A DNA stretch of 64,000 bases from Microbacterium festucae (GTDB taxonomy: Bacteria; Actinomycetota; Actinomycetes; Actinomycetales; Microbacteriaceae), in contig NZ_JAOEFC010000001.1 in NCBI RefSeq assembly GCF_025421715.1, positions 1,302,001 to 1,366,000 on the forward strand, read 5' to 3'. Under the pieces are notes generated by a model that saw only the letters and a list, made by a program, of their open reading frames with translations, was not told where the DNA came from and did not search any database. Shown piece after piece: positions 42,397 to 49,951 of this stretch. Positions within the stretch are counted from its first letter, which is position 1; every line of letters starts with the position of its first letter. A program made the position numbers and the translations under genes.

Positions 42397-43295
42397 GGGA
42401 GTTTCTGCGTGTCGAAACTCGCGGTGCCTCGGAGAAAGTGTGGCTCTCCCAGCCAGGTGGTTCATCAACGCGTCCTGAGACACATTGGCTTTTCAAACCG
42501 GCCACCGTGCAGAGCAATGGCAATCGGCAAGTGGGCGACTGGGCCGAGGCCGTTGCGGCGACCATCGCCGACGACCTGGATGTCCCGGCTGCTGAGGCCC
42601 GGCTAGCCGTGCGCGGCGGGGTCGAAGGCGTCATCACGCGAAACGTGCGGCCGGCTGAGTACGACATGGACACGGGTCGTCTCGCGATGCTGGATCGGAT
42701 TAACGTCCACCTTCGTGATTCGCTGCGGGACCGATCGGCGTCGATCGGCCACTCGCTGGACAACATCCGTCGAACTCTGGATGGGTATGCGGCGCCTCCG
42801 CAGACGGCGTCATGGGCCGCGTGTGCAGCGTACGACGTGTTCGTCGGGTATCTGATTCTTGACGCGTTGATCGGGAACGGTGACCGCCACGAGCAGAACT
42901 GGTCTGTGCTCCGTGCCCGGTCCAGCGAAGGCCCAGCCGACGCGCTGGCGCCGGCGTATGATATGGAAGCGAGTCTGGGTTTTCAGTTGACGGATGACGC
43001 GAGGGCTGCCAGGCTTCGCGATCCGGGAGCGCTTGAGTCATTCGCCTCGAAGGGTCTGGCACGCCGCTTCGACGGGGACTTGAAAACCTCGCTGGTTGAT
43101 CTTGCGGCACGAGCCACGCAGAACTGCAGCGACGCGGGAAGAGCACGCATCGCGAGCTTGTTGGAGTCGGTAGAACGCGCTGATTTCGAAGCGATGCTTG
43201 CCCCTCATGGCGGAGTGTCGGAGGTCACGCGTAGGTTCGCAGGTGCAGTGTTAGAGATCAATGGAAGGAGGATCCAGGATGCCATCCGTGCTTGA
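42366..43295 (+). CDS. HipA-like serine/threonine kinase lacking the N-terminal subdomain
   Basis: A 309-residue protein equal to the kinase core of HipA. ATP-binding Lys44 is in THWLFKPATV; the helix-C glutamate is in GDWAEAVAATI; the catalytic loop is IGNGDRHEQNW with Asp173 and Asn178; the metal Asp199 is in APAYDMEASLG. All catalytic elements are therefore present. The roughly 100-residue N-terminal subdomain of full HipA is missing. GTG 42366 comes 7 bases after TAGACT (42353-42358), suggesting a leaderless message. The 17-base overlap with the next gene ties their synthesis. No HipB-type DNA-binding antitoxin gene is visible, so if this is a toxin, the partner gene may control it. Codon use is looser and less GC-rich than in the surrounding chromosome. 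Confidence 0.82.
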   Translation: MGADREDVTTWEFLRVETRGASEKVWLSQPGGSSTRPETHWLFKPATVQSNGNRQVGDWAEAVAATIADDLDVPAAEARLAVRGGVEGVITRNVRPAEYDMDTGRLAMLDRINVHLRDSLRDRSASIGHSLDNIRRTLDGYAAPPQTASWAACAAYDVFVGYLILDALIGNGDRHEQNWSVLRARSSEGPADALAPAYDMEASLGFQLTDDARAARLRDPGALESFASKGLARRFDGDLKTSLVDLAARATQNCSDAGRARIASLLESVERADFEAMLAPHGGVSEVTRRFAGAVLEINGRRIQDAIRA

Positions 43296-44088
43296 AGCGC
43301 CTACTGCTGATGTCGTGACCGAGACCGAGTTGCTCGTTGTCTGGCAGCAGCCCAGCACACGCGCGATGATTCCCGTCGGGGTCCTTACGTTCGATGGCGA
43401 GACTTACGCGTTCGAGTACCTTCCGAACGTTGCTCACGTCGCAGAGTTCAGGCCGTTGCTCGGCTTCCGCGACCTCACCAAGAGATACGAGAGCGACGAA
43501 CTGTTCCCGCTATTCCATGAGCGGGTGATGGACCCTACTCGTCCAGATTTTGTCCGCGTGCTTGACGGGTTGAGCCTTGATCCCGCCTCTGCGACTCCAT
43601 GGGAGCAGCTCGTTCGTTCAGGTGGCTCCTCGGAGGGGGACACGCTCCAGGTCACTCCCTTCCCTCGCGAGAGCACAGAGGGCTGGACCTGTACCGCCCT
43701 GGCGGCAGGGGTCCGGTATCTTGCCAAGAAGACCGTTACGACGACCGACGGCCAGACGCGTCTCTACTCGGATGTCGAACTCGAAGCTCTCTTGGGTGGG
43801 CTTGTCCCCGGCCAGCCCCTCCGAGTCATCGCGGAGGTCGGGAACGACTACAACGCCGACGCTCAACTGTTTTTCACGGAGCACGATGAGCCTGTCGGGT
43901 ACGTGCCTGACTGGCTTGCGAAGCTCACGGCGCCCTGCCTTCACGACGGAACAAGCGTCCGAGCGGTTGTTGACCGTGTCAACGGGCTGAGTGCGGGGTG
44001 GCATCTTCGCGTGCTCGTGACTCTTCACGTTGGGGAGTCCTTTGCGGATCTACAGAGTCGGCTCGACGCCGCCACTTGCTCTTACTGA
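43279..44088 (+). CDS. HIRAN-domain protein with HipA-N-terminal-like segment
   Basis: A 269-residue protein translated in step with the HipA-like kinase. ATG 43279 has AAGGAGG 7 bases upstream and overlaps the kinase stop. Residues 30-105 (PVGVLTFDGETYAFEYLP, later FRPLLGFRDLTKRYESDELF and FHERVMDPTRPDF) resemble the N-terminal subdomain missing from the kinase. Residues about 185-262 (LRVIAEVGNDYNADAQLFF, then EPVGYVPDWLAKLTAP and WHLRVLVTLHV) look like a HIRAN domain, a small fold that binds DNA ends or stalled forks in other proteins. The arrangement suggests that it docks on or restrains the kinase. Both domain calls are from pattern only, and the HipA-N resemblance is the weaker. Confidence 0.7.
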   Translation: MPSVLEAPTADVVTETELLVVWQQPSTRAMIPVGVLTFDGETYAFEYLPNVAHVAEFRPLLGFRDLTKRYESDELFPLFHERVMDPTRPDFVRVLDGLSLDPASATPWEQLVRSGGSSEGDTLQVTPFPRESTEGWTCTALAAGVRYLAKKTVTTTDGQTRLYSDVELEALLGGLVPGQPLRVIAEVGNDYNADAQLFFTEHDEPVGYVPDWLAKLTAPCLHDGTSVRAVVDRVNGLSAGWHLRVLVTLHVGESFADLQSRLDAATCSY

Positions 44089-44097
44089 TCCGCGTGC

Positions 44098-44199
44098 CCG
44101 AGGGTCCCGTGGGGATCCCAGCGTCCGATGACACCGCCGAATCCAGCGTGTTCCACGTGCAGGAACCCATGATTCCTTCACCACATGCATACGTCGCAG
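44098..44199. repeat. Internal copy of the element's right end
   Basis: This 102-base stretch matches 47555-47656 with the same length and few differences (mainly at 44168-44190). The match ends at 44199, and in the right-end copy at 47656, one base before the att repeat starts at 47658. It therefore looks like the right terminus of an earlier insertion whose att core was lost. The first 21 bases or so also recur at 41318-41338, inside the integrase gene. Confidence 0.88.
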
Positions 44200-44438
44200 T
44201 TCCCTTGGAAGAGTGGAGTTTCTCGAACGAACTTCCCCATGGCGGGACTCTTCGCGGCCGGAAGATCTACACGAACACCGCGAACATAACGTCCAAAAGC
44301 CAACATGCGCACAAAGTGAAGTTCGGCGCCATCGGTGCGCCAAGATCGATCTGTGAGCCCCGTGCGGAGCAAGCTTCGACCAGCGGAAGAGGAAGTACTG
44401 TGAGGTCCGGCAGTCGTCAATTCGTGGTGGGACCATGA
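44169..44438 (+). CDS. Possible small protein, perhaps 5'-truncated
   Basis: An 89-residue frame from ATG 44169 whose stop overlaps the AAA gene start (ATGA), the main reason to list it. It begins inside the right-end-like repeat and reads YVAVPLEEWSFSNELP, RGRKIYTNTANITSKSQ and KVKFGAIGAPRSICEPRA. No ribosome site is clear and no family is recognised. If real, it may be the 3' part of a gene cut when two element halves joined at 44199. Otherwise, the 346-base gap 44089-44434 contains only the repeat and moderately AT-richer spacer. Confidence 0.3.
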   Translation: MIPSPHAYVAVPLEEWSFSNELPHGGTLRGRKIYTNTANITSKSQHAHKVKFGAIGAPRSICEPRAEQASTSGRGSTVRSGSRQFVVGP

Positions 44439-45643
44439 ACTTCGGTCGCGTCGTTGATATCGACGACGATGCCGATGAGGTTTGGGTCGAGTTCGAGAAC
44501 GGCAACCGGGTCCCGCTCGACGCGGACAGCGTCCCCAATGGGGCAGAGATCGGTGACCTCCTCTATGTCAGCGATCAAGAGATTCGCCGTGCTCCTGCGT
44601 CGGCGGTATGGAAACGTGCACTGCAGCTAGTCGCGCGCCTGGTCTCCATTGACGGAGACCGAGTAATCCTGCGAGTCGACCGATCGCCACGCGTGGAAGA
44701 GCTGGCGGCCATCGAGGATCCAGCACTAGACGCGTACTACTTCCTCGACGGGGACTCCAGGATCTGGCGCCGGATGACGGACGCAGAGGCGAGCGCGGCC
44801 GAGAGCGCCGAGGGTATCGACTTCAGCGTCAACCGATTCGACATCGAAGAGCTCACCCCGGCGTTGGGCGGTCGTGCCGCGTATGGCGGCATGGCCGAGT
44901 GGTTCGACCGGCTCCTGGTCGCGCTCAACGGCAACTTCGACGCGCGCGCGATCGCTGACGGGCGCGACTACTCGTCCGGGGCCATCTTCTTCGGCCCGCC
45001 GGGGACGGGAAAGACATTCCTCGCCCGGTCGCTCGCCGAGGAAGCCAGTGCCAGCCTGATCACCGTCAACGGTCCGGAACTCGTCGACCGCTGGTTCGGG
45101 TCGACAGAGAGGGCGATGCGCGATCTGTTCGAGACCGGCCGAACCCGGCCCCGTGCGGTGATCTTTATCGACGAGTTTGACTCCATCGGTCCTCGGCGCG
45201 GACCAGACGTGCACGAGGCGATCAATCGGCAGGTTGGACAGCTTCTGTCGCTGACGGACTCTGCCAACCGCGCCGATCGACCGTTCGTCATCGCCGCCAC
45301 CAACCGGCTCGAAGACGTCGATGAGGGCTTCCTCCGCGCGGGACGCTTCGACTACAAGGTGCCTTTCGCTCTCCCACACACCGCCGAGCGCGAGCAGATC
45401 GTGAAGGCTCAGGCGCCGGAGCTCGCCGTGGACGTGGTGCGATGGATTGCGGCCGCCACCGACGGCCTCTCGCCCGCACAGCTCGCTCAGGTCTGGCGCG
45501 AAGCAGATCATCAGCGAGACAGCGACGGACGCACCACCCGCACCCTCGAGGACGTCCTAGCCGGCCTCGACGTCGTGCGGGCGGAGCACACGACTGTCGC
45601 CCAAGCCCGTGAGCAATGGGAACGAGACAAGGAACGACCGTGA
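44435..45643 (+). CDS. AAA+ ATPase (FtsH/Cdc48-like module)
   Basis: A 402-residue ATPase. The first 90 residues are a small beta-rich domain (FGRVVDIDDDADEVWVEFEN, then VILRVDRSPRVEEL), perhaps for substrate or partner binding. The AAA core has Walker A GPPGTGKT (187-194), Walker B VIFIDEFD (242-249), sensor-1 Asn in VIAATNR (about 290), and arginine finger in LRAGRFD (about 304), so it should hydrolyse ATP as a ring. No protease or nuclease domain is attached. ATG 44435 is weakly served by GGTGGGAC. The stop overlaps the next start, and the three following genes form one unit. Remodelling of a protein target for the DUF6414-like neighbour is my inference. Confidence 0.85.
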   Translation: MNFGRVVDIDDDADEVWVEFENGNRVPLDADSVPNGAEIGDLLYVSDQEIRRAPASAVWKRALQLVARLVSIDGDRVILRVDRSPRVEELAAIEDPALDAYYFLDGDSRIWRRMTDAEASAAESAEGIDFSVNRFDIEELTPALGGRAAYGGMAEWFDRLLVALNGNFDARAIADGRDYSSGAIFFGPPGTGKTFLARSLAEEASASLITVNGPELVDRWFGSTERAMRDLFETGRTRPRAVIFIDEFDSIGPRRGPDVHEAINRQVGQLLSLTDSANRADRPFVIAATNRLEDVDEGFLRAGRFDYKVPFALPHTAEREQIVKAQAPELAVDVVRWIAAATDGLSPAQLAQVWREADHQRDSDGRTTRTLEDVLAGLDVVRAEHTTVAQAREQWERDKERP

Positions 45644-46896
45644 GACGCAGAAACGCACTCGGGGAGATCCGTGAGTTCATCTACCTCGACGAGACCGGGG
45701 TCGAGAGCATGCTGGCCGCGGTGGACGGGGAGATCCTCGTTCAGACCACCAACTCCACCTCACGGTCGCGAGAGTTCACCGCGGGCGCCACCATGCCGGG
45801 CGACTCAGCCTTCGGCGCCACCGAGGTCTCCACTGGCCTCAAGCTGGGCCGCACTCGTGCTCAAGAAGAGACCCGAAAATCCGTTGCGCAGTCGGCGTTC
45901 GCAAGATTCCGCAGCAAGAACCATCAAAGCTTCGTGCTCAGACATGCTCCGACCTATCGCTGGCTTGCCAAGCGGCGATTGGACGCCCTCGACCAGAGCG
46001 CGCTGCGCAAGTACGGCGCCGGAGTGAAGGTCTCTGACCTTCGCCGTGGCGACCTCATCGAGCTTGAGGTGACTCTCGCCGCAGCCGACAGCTATCAGGT
46101 GCGCACAGCGATCAACGCTGTGGCCGACGTGGTCAACTCGTTCCCCGAGCTGCTCCCGCTAGAGCAGAGGGAGGTGTTCCGGCAGGTACGGCCGTTGACC
46201 GCCCTGATCGACAACCTCAACGGCGAAGCCGTCCCCGTGGTGGCGATGCTGCCGAATCTTCGGCTGGTAACTATCGGTGGCGAGGACTGGCTTACGGTGA
46301 CTCCAGGTGAATCGAGCGACGTCGTCGAGCTTCACGCCGTCACCATGCCCAACTGGTTCTGGGGCGACCTCGGTAGAACCCTCTTTCAATCCAGGCGGTA
46401 CACCGTCCTGTGCCGCATCATCGACCCCGAACTCCGGCCCGAGTCCGCCTCGTCGTACGTGGGCGCGATCCTGAACGTCGTTCACCCGCAGCTAGCGGCA
46501 ACGGTCGACAACATCGGTCCGATGATGATGGGCGCGCTACGCCAGGGCACCGAGCGCGGTGCGACAGGGCGACCATCCGAGTGGCTCTCCGCATACGCCG
46601 ATGGCGTCGCTGAGCTGACCGGCAGCGAGGCGGTCAGACCGGATCTCTCGGAGATGCCGACGATCGATGTGCGGCAGATGCCGATGGCGAAACAGCTCGA
46701 CCTTTTTGGTGCGGTCGACCAGCACTACGGCATCGAGGGCGGCGCTATGGCCCAAGAACTCAGCACCCTGCGCAACGATGTGCGTGACCGCTTCGGCCTG
46801 TGGCCGTGGTCCGAATCGACTCCGGCTGCGGCGCCGAAGAAGTTGGGCGCCGCAGTGTCGCGCCTCGACGTCGAGTTGATCGCCGCGTATTGGTGA
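45640..46896 (+). CDS. DUF6414-like protein
   Basis: A 418-residue protein. Its start, REFIYLDETGVESMLAAVDGEIL, has the YLD...S...DG pattern seen in DUF6414 proteins, which often neighbour mobile elements. Residues 130-190 are alpha/beta (VKVSDLRRGDLIELEVTLAA), and the C-terminal part contains WFWGDLGRTLFQSRRYTVLCRIID. There is no transmembrane helix, nuclease or NTPase motif. GTG 45640 is chosen: AAGGAA lies 5 bases upstream and it overlaps the AAA stop; ATG 45616 is an alternative. Coupling to the ATPase suggests a shared complex. Biochemical role unknown. Confidence 0.65.
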   Translation: MRRRNALGEIREFIYLDETGVESMLAAVDGEILVQTTNSTSRSREFTAGATMPGDSAFGATEVSTGLKLGRTRAQEETRKSVAQSAFARFRSKNHQSFVLRHAPTYRWLAKRRLDALDQSALRKYGAGVKVSDLRRGDLIELEVTLAAADSYQVRTAINAVADVVNSFPELLPLEQREVFRQVRPLTALIDNLNGEAVPVVAMLPNLRLVTIGGEDWLTVTPGESSDVVELHAVTMPNWFWGDLGRTLFQSRRYTVLCRIIDPELRPESASSYVGAILNVVHPQLAATVDNIGPMMMGALRQGTERGATGRPSEWLSAYADGVAELTGSEAVRPDLSEMPTIDVRQMPMAKQLDLFGAVDQHYGIEGGAMAQELSTLRNDVRDRFGLWPWSESTPAAAPKKLGAAVSRLDVELIAAYW

Positions 46897-46954
46897 AACC
46901 CCTGGACCCGCCACAAGTCCCCAGTACGCCATAACCTACCCACGAGGAGGATCG

Positions 46955-47494
46955 TTGCTTCGGTACCAGCTCGACGACCTAGACCTCGACGCCTTCGCTC
47001 GCGACTGGCTCGATGGGCTGGAGAGCGATGACGCGTCGATGCGCTCGCTCGTGGTCGACAAACCCGACATGGGCCCCTATTTCATGATGGCCAACATCGC
47101 TCCGCGTGCCGTCAAGCCATCTGCGTCCACCGAAGAACTCGCTCTCTTCGCCGTCCTTTCTGCGTTCCAGGACGCGGTTCATTCAGGGGTTCGAGCTCGG
47201 GAGCCGTGGCGAGGAACGGCACACCACTTGGATTCCGCCTTCAGGTATGCAAAGGAGATGGGGCGGGCGGGAGTAGCCGCAAGCCTGTTGCAGTCCGTTG
47301 TAGGGCGCGGCCGGGATGAACGTGGACTATCGGAGCGCCTAACAGCCCGATCTCTCGGCAACGATCTCGCCAAGATCGCAGCACACGAACAGGACATGGC
47401 CCAGATCGTGGATCGCGATATCCGCGCCGCTCGACTGCTCGACCCTTCTCAGTCGATCGATGCTCTTCTCCTCGGTGACGCCGATGAACGCTGA
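46955..47494 (+). CDS. Unknown protein, third gene of AAA module
   Basis: A 179-residue mostly helical protein starting with TTG 46955, supported by GAGGAGG at 46942-46948, 6 bases upstream. It is acidic at first (YQLDDLDLDAFARDWLDGLES) and later basic/amphipathic (RGRDERGLSERLTARSLGNDLAK), with no cysteines and no membrane segment. I do not recognise the family. Position, spacing of 58 bases and direction place it with the AAA and DUF6414-like genes. It could be the adaptor or immunity component. Confidence 0.62.
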   Translation: MLRYQLDDLDLDAFARDWLDGLESDDASMRSLVVDKPDMGPYFMMANIAPRAVKPSASTEELALFAVLSAFQDAVHSGVRAREPWRGTAHHLDSAFRYAKEMGRAGVAASLLQSVVGRGRDERGLSERLTARSLGNDLAKIAAHEQDMAQIVDRDIRAARLLDPSQSIDALLLGDADER

Positions 47495-47554
47495 GCCGCC
47501 CGGCGCCGATAATCAGGCCGTCGTTCAGGGTCGCGCAAGTTGCTGGGAGCAACT

Positions 47555-47656
47555 CCGAGGGTCCCGTGGGGGTCCCAGCGTCCGATGACACCGCCGAATC
47601 CAGCGTGTTCCACGTGCAGGAACCCGCAGATTCTGCACCATCTGCATAAGTCGCAG
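47555..47656. repeat. Right-end terminal sequence of the element
   Basis: The 102 bases next to attR match 44098-44199. The segment includes TCCCGTGGGGGTCCC, which is partly palindromic and recurs at 41318-41338, and is a candidate arm-type integrase or excisionase site. The 318-base gap 47495-47812 consists of this sequence, attR, and the leader of the next gene. Confidence 0.85.
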
Positions 47657-47657
47657 G

Positions 47658-47717
47658 CCCTGCTAAGGTGGAGTCCTCGCAAGGGGACCGAGGGTTCAAA
47701 TCCCTCCGTCCCCGCCA
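47658..47717. repeat. attR of the tRNA-Ser element
   Basis: A 60-base copy of the 3' part of tRNA-Ser(GCU), differing only at 47711 (C for T). It lacks the 5' half and cannot be a tRNA. The substitution would break the A3-U70 acceptor pair, as expected for a copy no longer under selection. It sets the element length at 6478 bases from repeat to repeat. Confidence 0.92.
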
Positions 47718-47812
47718 CAAAGTTCCTGGTCAGGAGAGTTTTTCGTCGCGCTGCGGTTCGCCCGTGTAGGGTGTGAATCCGCCCCTCCAGCTACGAGAAG
47801 GTTGCGCCTCCC

Positions 47813-48679
47813 ATGAGCGAATTCCCCCCGACGTACGAGCCCGAGAATGCCTGGCAGCGGTTCTGGAACCGCGGGGGATGGTGGCGTGCGCTGCTGTTCG
47901 TGGTGGTCTACCTCGCGCTGTACGAAGGTCTGAGCTTCCTCATCTCGACCGTGTTCGCGTCGCAGATCGACGCGAGCGACCTGTTCGGCAGCGAGTCGAC
48001 GGTGTTCTTCGGTGTCGCGCTTCCGATCCTCGTCATGGGTCTGCTGGTGCTGGTGTTCGTGGTGACGCAGCGCTGGAAGCGCGAGATCTTCGGTCGCCAG
48101 CCCGTCACGGGCGCCTGGTGGATGTGGATCGCCGTCGTGCTGCTGATCATCCCGATCGTGCTGCGCCTGTTCGCGACCGACTGGGGCGCCTACACCCCGA
48201 CCGTCGTGCTGACGGTGCTCTTCATGGGGCTGTGCGTCAGCTTCGCCGAAGAGCTGCTCACCCGCGGCGTCGCGGTGAACATGCTGCGCCGCCACGGGTA
48301 TGGCGAGCGGGCGGTCTTCGTGCTGTCGTCGGCCATCTTCGCCCTGCTGCACTCGGTGAACGCGCTGAGCGGTGCCGAGCCGCTCGTCGTCGCGATCACC
48401 GTCGTCTACACGTTCGGCTTCGGGGCGATGATGTACCTGACGATGCGCGTCACCGGCAGCATCATCCCCGCCATCCTGCTGCATGCCGCGACCGACCCGA
48501 CGACCTTCCTGGCGACCGGCGGCATCGACGCGCACGGCTCGACGGCCGGCGACTCCGGGCTGCTCACGGTGGCGGGCCTGTTCAACGGGGTCTACCTCGT
48601 CTTCGGCCTGATCGCCATCATCTTCGTCTCGGGACGGGTGTTCGCCCGGCGCGGCGCGAAGGGCGCGGCGGCGTCCTGA
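47813..48679 (+). CDS. CPBP-family intramembrane metalloprotease
   Basis: A 288-residue membrane protein with about seven hydrophobic segments. The family's metal motifs are present: EELLTRG (Glu-Glu-x-x-x-Arg, about residues 144-150), FALLHS (Phe-x-x-x-His, about 178-183), and a later His in LLHAATDPTT. CPBP proteins are Rce1-like proteases, used for bacteriocin immunity or for processing prenylated or membrane substrates. ATG 47813 has GAGAAGG about 13 bases upstream. It is the first chromosomal gene right of the island. Convergent with the MFS gene. Confidence 0.88.
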   Translation: MSEFPPTYEPENAWQRFWNRGGWWRALLFVVVYLALYEGLSFLISTVFASQIDASDLFGSESTVFFGVALPILVMGLLVLVFVVTQRWKREIFGRQPVTGAWWMWIAVVLLIIPIVLRLFATDWGAYTPTVVLTVLFMGLCVSFAEELLTRGVAVNMLRRHGYGERAVFVLSSAIFALLHSVNALSGAEPLVVAITVVYTFGFGAMMYLTMRVTGSIIPAILLHAATDPTTFLATGGIDAHGSTAGDSGLLTVAGLFNGVYLVFGLIAIIFVSGRVFARRGAKGAAAS

Positions 48680-48697
48680 CGGACGCTCTCGCCTCCG

Positions 48698-49882
48698 TCA
48701 GCGTCGCGGCACGAGAAGCGTCGCCGCGGCGATCGCGAGGCCGAGCGCGGCGATGAACGCCACCAGCAGGCCCCATCCGCCGGCGGTCCAGGCCAGCGCT
48801 CCGAGGGTGCCGAACACGCTCGATCCGCAGTAGTAGGCGACGCTGTAGAGCGCGACCGCGTGCTGTCGCCCCGAGCCGCCGGCGCGGGCGACGGCGGAGT
48901 TGGCGGTCGCGTGGCAGAGGAACATCCCCGCCGTCAGCAGCAGCACCCCCAGCACGATCACCGCGAGGTTCGGCGCGAGCGAGATCAGCGCGCCCACCAC
49001 GATCGCGCCGCCACCCACCCACAGCGGGATGCGCTCGCCCCAGCGGTGCACCGCCCAGCCCGAGCTGCGCGAGGTCACCGTGCCGGCGAGGTAGGTGAGG
49101 AACACCAGCGACACCGCGGTCGCCGACAGCAGGAACGGCGGCGCCTCCAGTCGGAATCCGAGCGCGTTGAACGTCGCGACGAGCGCTCCGACTGCCAGGG
49201 CTCCGATCGCGTAGAACGGGAGCGCGCGCGGGTTCACGATCTGGCGGGCCAGGGTCGATGCGCTGTGACGCAGCCGCACGGGCCGGTGGGGCTCGGTCGC
49301 CGGCAGCAGCAGGGCGAACACCACGGTCAACGCGGCCGCCGCCGCGCCGAGCAGTTCGAGCGAGAGGCGCCAGCCGAACAGGTCGCCGATGGGGGCCGCC
49401 GCCAGCCGCCCGGCGAGCCCGCCCACGCTCGTCGCCGCGACGTACGCCCCGGCCGCCACGCTCGCGCGATGCGCCGGTGCGGCTTCGTGCACGTAGGCGA
49501 TGGCGAGCGCCGGGATGCCGCCGAGCGCGATGCCGAGCAGCAGCCGCCCCACGAGCAGGCCCGCGAAGCCGGGCAGCAGCGGTGCGGTCACCGCGACCAC
49601 CGCCGCGCAGATCGCCGCGATGCGCATGGTGCGCCGCCGCCCCAGCCGGTCGGCCAGCAGCGCCCACGGCAGGATCGAGGCCGCCAAGCCCAGCGTGGCC
49701 GCCGACACGACCCACGACGCATCGGCGGCGGTCAGGTCGTAGGTGCGCGCGATGCCGGTGAGCAGTCCCTGCGGGGCGTAGAGGACGCCGAACGTCGCGA
49801 TCCCCGTCGTCCACATCGCCGCACCGAGCCGCCGCGGCGCGACGTCGATGCGCGGGGGAAGGGGCAGCGTTCCGGTGGACAC
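48698..49882 (-). CDS. MFS transporter, YnfM-like
   Basis: A 394-residue exporter with 12 hydrophobic segments. The motif between helices 2 and 3, LADRLGRRRTMRI, and VGRLLLGIALGGIPALAIAYV in helix 4 are typical of the drug:H+ antiporter group; EAAPAHRASVAAG follows. GTG 49882 begins MSTGTLPLPPRIDV. It is divergent from the LysR gene at 49952 with 69 bases between, the frequent YnfM/LysR layout in which the regulator controls the pump. The substrate is unknown. Confidence 0.9.
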   Translation of the reverse strand: MSTGTLPLPPRIDVAPRRLGAAMWTTGIATFGVLYAPQGLLTGIARTYDLTAADASWVVSAATLGLAASILPWALLADRLGRRRTMRIAAICAAVVAVTAPLLPGFAGLLVGRLLLGIALGGIPALAIAYVHEAAPAHRASVAAGAYVAATSVGGLAGRLAAAPIGDLFGWRLSLELLGAAAAALTVVFALLLPATEPHRPVRLRHSASTLARQIVNPRALPFYAIGALAVGALVATFNALGFRLEAPPFLLSATAVSLVFLTYLAGTVTSRSSGWAVHRWGERIPLWVGGGAIVVGALISLAPNLAVIVLGVLLLTAGMFLCHATANSAVARAGGSGRQHAVALYSVAYYCGSSVFGTLGALAWTAGGWGLLVAFIAALGLAIAAATLLVPRR

Positions 49883-49951
49883 GCCACGACGTTACGTCTC
49901 CGGTTCCATGCGCGTCCAATACGAATTCGGTGTCAGTGATACGTTTCCGAC

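Noticed and set aside
42366..44088. Complete HipBA toxin-antitoxin locus
   Set aside because: The kinase lacks the HipA N-terminal subdomain and no Cro/C1-type HipB is present on either side, so the classical name would mislead.
41180..47717. A second tRNA-Ser gene at 47658
   Set aside because: Only the 3' 60 bases are present; no acceptor 5' strand or D-arm, so it is attR.
47241..47720. Antisense frame starting in attR that reads GRRDLNPRSPCEDSTLAG
   Set aside because: This is the familiar false translation of a serine tRNA 3' half, not a gene.
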